64,000 nucleotides of DNA, taken from positions 8,246,001 to 8,310,000 of the forward strand of contig NC_083535.1 in the NCBI RefSeq assembly GCF_032362555.1. Direction: 5' to 3'. The translations under genes were made by a program, and so were the position numbers. How positions within the stretch are numbered: position 1 is the first letter of the stretch; each line of letters starts with the position of its first letter. Source of the stretch: Amyelois transitella (Eukaryota; Arthropoda; Insecta; Lepidoptera; Pyralidae). Shown piece by piece: positions 61,001 to 64,000 of this stretch. The notes under the pieces were generated by a model. The model worked only from the letters and a program-made list of their open reading frames with translations. It searched no databases and was not told the origin of the DNA.

Positions 61001-63734
61001 TCAGTGCGTTAAGCACTTTTTGTATTGTTGCGACAAGAGATTATATGTATGATATAGATAGGATTGTTATTAACGATTAATAACTGACACAATACAACAT
61101 TTGGCGTATAAAATGAAAGAATAGCTTTATTTCGTTATTCATGTTTTATAGAATTGACTTTAATTTATATTAGTATGGTTAGACCGCAGTGTTTTCAGTG
61201 ATACAATATTTTAGAAAAATATTTTTTCAAAAGACTGTTGTTTCTGTCCACTCCGTGATTATATTTATGCATGTGTGTATAATTTTCTTTGTATATGATG
61301 CTTCAAACTATAGCCCTATATACAACGAGCTTAATACGTATTGTACGTATACACTAGGCCTTCACCGCATTGATTTCGCAGTCTGTTTCCCTAAATGTAT
61401 TTCTAGCAATCGCCCCCGGAATTGGGCTATAAAATGACTCGAATTTCCCGAAAGGAGCCCGTTCTCTAAACATTACATCAACCCTTCTTGATTATATTTA
61501 CTAATAAAGCTGAGTTTTGCCGATTTAATGGAAAGGAATAGTATAGAAGGACAATCATTGCAAATATTTTGATGTGTTTTATTTAGAGTTTTTAAAATAA
61601 ATTATCTCATTTAAATGATAAAAATAAAATAGATTATGAAACATATCGATTGATATTATCATTTTATGGTATATCTATACATATCTAGTAAATCGAGGAA
61701 TTTGATTGGATTTTTAATAAACAATAAAAAATAAATAAGTACCTACCTATGTCTTTGGAAAAAAAAAATTCTATGTCCAAAGTTTCATTTAAAATGGAAA
61801 GCGAAACTAGTTCGAGTTTTATGAAAACTACAAACTTTTGAACGATTGCAAGGCGTTTCACTTTAATCGCCAATTAGTTTCAAAATACGATAAAATTCAT
61901 AAACAGTTATAGTCCTCATAGACAGATGTATACAGTGATTGACATTGGCAAAGAAAACGTATAGATTAAGGTATAGGCAGTAAAATTATGACGTTGTGCG
62001 TTAAAACAGCTGTTACCTTCGCGTTGCGTCGGATGTCATAAAACAATACATAAAAGCTAATTATAAGCCGCCCACGAGTACCACGGAAAAGAGAATTGTT
62101 AGCTAATACTGAGATGATGTCAAAAATAGACTAAATTTTTGAAATGTTGTCAATTTGACTATAATATTAGGGCTTTCATGTTTAAAAAAGGTGAAGCTGT
62201 GTTTTCATAATATTGGTGATTATTTTACAATGTACGCTATAGAAGGGTTGGATAAAAGATGTTTAAATGAAGGACTGTTAAGTAGCAATTTTGGAAAAGC
62301 CTCGGCGCATGTTAAAGCATGTTTGCAGAATATTGCCCATATGTAGGTACTTATATCGTATAAATAACAGACCGCTGTTCGAAAACTAACAAAGTAAATT
62401 AACAAAAATTTGTGACCCTAGGTGTCCTAGGGTCACAAATTTTTGTTAATTTACTTTAACTTACTTATTATTTTAAATTAAAAATATTTTAGGACAGGTA
62501 TATATGAAACTTTTATCGTTATTAACAGCAAAGAAAGTATTCACTGCAATATTTTCCTATTTGATGACGAAACTGATGCCTATGAAATAAAATGAAATCT
62601 GTACAACTTCATTGCCGGCCGAGCCGTGTCGTTAACTTCACGTCAACGACAGTAAAACCGAATAACGTAATCCATCCAATAACATGTCTGCTTGAAATAT
62701 AACGGTCCATCTGCCGTCCTTTTGATTTACGCCAAATATTATACTGTGACATTTACATTTGCATGCCCCAAATTAAAAATATGCTATTTGGAACGTTCAA
62801 GACGTCTGTAATATGAGAAAATTATGTCGCAGGCAAAGTGATACCATCGCTTAGCGGAAATAGAATTAACAATTCGCAAGGAGCAATATATTTAACAGCT
62901 TGTTCTTAGATCGCAATGACTTATATTAAATAACTGACTGAATGTTGCAAAGTGTCATTTATAATATGAAACTTTCATAATATTTGTGAAAATTTCAATA
63001 AATATGGAACAATTTCTAAATTATTCTATTAAATTGCCTTTTTCCCAATATGGACCCAACTTTACAATGCTCGCTAAAATAAACATCTGGCGCAAGGAAT
63101 TGGTGCAAGATTAGCAATCAGTGGTAGACCCTGGATTGCAGCCGGAATCGGACAGGGCGATAATTGAATTGTCCACGAATAGTCGGTACACCAATCGATT
63201 CAACCCAATCGTGTGCGAAAGCACTCGTCGAATTCGGACAACGATACAACGTATTTCTTATTAAAATTAACTATTCGCTGGTATTGTATACATATAAGTA
63301 CAGTTTAATCCTTTTTCTACACACTAAAGGCAATTTATTTGTAATTTATTATAGGTATGTGTACATTATTTTCTCACCCATCACGCCTATAATAATCCTG
63401 TTATTAATAGTTAAGCTATTGAGTAATATAAAAATGCAGGGTCAGTGTCATACAGTCGATATACAAAAACCTCACTCAACCCGCGTTGTCTTTAGGCTAA
63501 AGGAGAAAGCTTCACACATATAGTTCCGAATATAAATAAATAGTACAGCGTTGATTCCAGAACTGGAAGGCTTATTTTAAGACCTTTAGAAGTGGCAGGT
63601 TGTTCGCCACCAGGGTTAGCTTCCTCGATGACGGAGGAGGTGGAAGCCACGGGCTGGTCTGGAGTGTTGGTCTGCATCTTGTGACACACTTCGAAGGCCT
63701 GACCAACAGTGCGAACGATTCTCATGGCTTGACT
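45875..63734 (-). CDS. NOS1AP: Carboxyl-terminal PDZ ligand of nNOS (NOS1AP/CAPON) orthologue, 5'-partial
   Basis: Adaptor with an N-terminal PTB domain and C-terminal PDZ ligand in vertebrates. Exons in transcript order: 63734-63584, 60972-60815, 53835-53593, 52708-52574, then one of two 3' exons, 50115-49279 (stop TAG) or 46099-45875 (stop TAA). Phases 1, 0, 0 and 0 all join. The first exon opens with [19 protein letters not shown], essentially identical to the end of the vertebrate PTB domain. The coiled coil ([20 protein letters not shown], then [13 protein letters not shown] and [20 protein letters not shown]) matches the CAPON coiled coil. Visible coding length is 507 residues with the first 3' exon, or 303 with the second. 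The PTB exons encoding its first part lie beyond the window. The donor after 63584 (GTCTTA) is weak. Confidence 0.9.
46100..49278. other. Probable NOS1AP intron, no feature except a LINE tail
   Basis: AT-rich. A reverse LINE tail (ACATACATACATTATATCAC, then GCCTTTTTCCCGGAGG) lies at 48058-48108. The 69-codon plus-strand ORF at 46647-46856 is Lys/Asn/Leu-rich and is not supported as coding. Confidence 0.4.
49279..50115 (-). CDS. NOS1AP: NOS1AP proximal 3' exon, long Ser/Thr/Asn-rich C-terminus
   Basis: 837-bp terminal exon encoding 278 residues. It is rich in Ser, Thr, Asn and Pro, includes [20 protein letters not shown], and ends WTRHTTK. Its acceptor is a tandem AAGCAG, so the exon can begin at 50118 or 50115 and gain or lose one Gln. 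No further domain is recognised. It fits phase 0 after exon 52708-52574. Confidence 0.75.
   Translation of the reverse strand, partial: TQGKTECGVIEANGNGDSQLNRADSFINLIAHTNKISQNLENNNLRFSPFCTTPTDGLTNGPSSAPSFGGMTNEQIQNYLISKFQDMGGFPNGGTEIKFNNSPRQQFYQNCRAFPNIPPLTNHFSNSDLVSLINFQTHKDRANSSDELGATAQAMSVSHSDNSLCSNSQPTTSKNSTPDDCSSDDGVPFIMPLSHNGTLTATGDDGRVRLIVPVSPSESTSDVADLKTEVPSSSGATLKVPQMLAPAAPITRTTSEKVPNRSEMMTAMRSQWTRHTTK
50119..52573. other. NOS1AP intron
   Basis: AT-rich and without a recognised exon. It contains an imperfect hairpin at 51918-51981 (ATATTGGCAGTTA paired with TAACTGCCAATAT) and a short TCTG tract near 50592. Confidence 0.4.
54755..54919 (-). CDS. Candidate in-frame cassette exon of NOS1AP
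   Basis: Between GGATCAG| (acceptor) and CAC|GTAAAATAT (donor) lies a 165-bp open segment in phase 0 at both ends, the phase needed between exons 60972-60815 and 53835-53593. It encodes 55 residues including [20 protein letters not shown]. Splice sites are plausible but the polypyrimidine tract is interrupted, so this is a suggestion only. Confidence 0.25.
55335..55400 (-). repeat. Head fragment of GGCTAGCAACCTG-family repeat, reverse orientation
   Basis: GAGATGGAGTGGTCCTATTC and TTGTATTGGTGCCGGCACCA plus CACGGCA are, in reverse complement, the head motif of the repeat at 22966-23352. Confidence 0.55.
55401..60228. other. NOS1AP intron, little recognised
   Basis: AT-rich intron. A Helitron-type start (CTACTAATATTATAAATGCG) at about 58469-58500 has no matching end nearby. 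The 105-codon minus-strand ORF at 56698-57015 and the 103-codon plus-strand ORF at 59283-59594 have no recognised similarity or splice support. Confidence 0.35.
60229..60418 (-). mobile_element. Short Helitron-like element, reverse orientation
   Basis: Begins CTAGCTGACCCGGCAAACGC after an A and ends TTTATAATATTAGTGTAGA. Reverse-complemented it starts TCTACACTAATATTATAAAG and ends with a GC-rich hairpin (GTTTGCCGGGTCAG) and CTAG|T. It lies in a NOS1AP intron, about 600 bases downstream of exon 60972-60815 in transcription order. Confidence 0.65.
60815..60972 (-). CDS. NOS1AP: NOS1AP exon with internal ATG
   Basis: Acceptor AATCAACAG, then AA ATG GCA TCA; donor CAG|GTTAGT. The leading two bases complete the codon left by the previous exon (G|AA), so it reads through as E-M-A-S-D-C-G. 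It is low-complexity (Ala/Ser/Gly/Glu) with a four-proline run. Because its second codon is ATG it could also be the first coding exon of a short isoform lacking the PTB domain, comparable to the short NOS1AP form known in mammals. Confidence 0.7.
62391..62457. repeat. Perfect 32-bp-stem hairpin with 3-base loop
   Basis: The left arm (62391-62422, beginning AAAGTAAATTAACAAAAATT) is the exact reverse complement of the right arm (62426-62457), with only TGT between. It lies in a NOS1AP intron. Confidence 0.95.
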
Positions 63735-64000
63735 CTGAAACAATTTAAATTATTTTCGTGAATAAAATAGTCACTGTTTGAATTCGGACATGTATGTGGC
63801 AATAATTTAATACGACGTAGGAACCAAAAAGTTATCTCTTGCCTTATATCACTCGTGCATATATCAGAACAGTATTAAATATGGAACAATCACCACGACC
63901 TACAAATAAGAAAGAAAATATAATCAGAAAGTTTTCCATCGAAAATTAGATTGTTTAAATTTATCGTAGTATGAAAGATTTCAAATAAGTGCACATATTT
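63735..64000. other. NOS1AP intron at window edge
   Basis: AT-rich and follows an acceptor (TTTCAG at 63735-63740, read on the minus strand). The PTB-domain exons must lie beyond base 64000. Confidence 0.5.

Noticed and set aside
1-64000. tRNA, rRNA, CRISPR or bacterial/viral gene cluster
   Set aside because: No cloverleaf, rRNA core, spaced direct repeats or operon-like ORFs were seen; the window is ordinary insect chromosomal DNA.

Overview
The window looks like lepidopteran (moth or butterfly) nuclear DNA. It is AT-rich, with small exons and GT-AG introns. Its dispersed repeats are ones I recognise from Lepidoptera: Helitrons ending in a GCGGGC-type hairpin plus CTAG|T, LINE 3' tails, and a repeat with the motif GGCTAGCAACCTG. 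The genes are insect orthologues of conserved animal genes. All gene models were built by eye from splice sites, reading phase and remembered protein families; no search was run.

Layout: (1) 1-2710 is 5' flank or first intron of tyrosine hydroxylase, without a recognised exon. (2) 2711-6167 (+) is tyrosine hydroxylase (pale/TH), seven exons, lacking only the short first coding exon. (3) 8299-13788 (-) is an ODF2/cenexin-like coiled-coil protein, ten exons, tail-to-tail with TH. (4) 17494-25537 (+) is a complete ER class I alpha-1,2-mannosidase (MAN1B1, GH47), eleven exons, 592 residues, head-to-head with ODF2. (5) 29932-31168 (-) is a small acidic protein with a cysteine-rich tail, 183 residues. 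(6) 31896-32817 (-) is a Ser/Gly/Lys-rich protein with its 5' end unresolved. (7) 35228-38704 is a pogo-type DNA transposon with TIRs and TA duplication, whose decayed transposase carries a C-terminal PHD finger; a Helitron with a PIF1-like helicase remnant (35470-36906) is nested in it. (8) 38707-45874 is gene-poor and repeat-rich. (9) 45875-63734 (-) is the 3' part of NOS1AP/CAPON, with alternative 3' exons; its upstream PTB-domain exons lie beyond base 64000.

The genes do not form one pathway. TH makes DOPA for cuticle melanin/sclerotisation and dopamine. ODF2 belongs to centriole appendages and the sperm tail. MAN1B1 trims N-glycans in ER quality control. NOS1AP is a PTB/PDZ-ligand adaptor. 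In Bombyx mori, TH is the Z-linked sex-linked chocolate locus, so the window may be Z-chromosomal. I found no convincing novel multi-gene system. The most interesting items are the nested PHD-pogo/Helitron insertion, the splice architecture of TH and NOS1AP, and several near-perfect hairpins.
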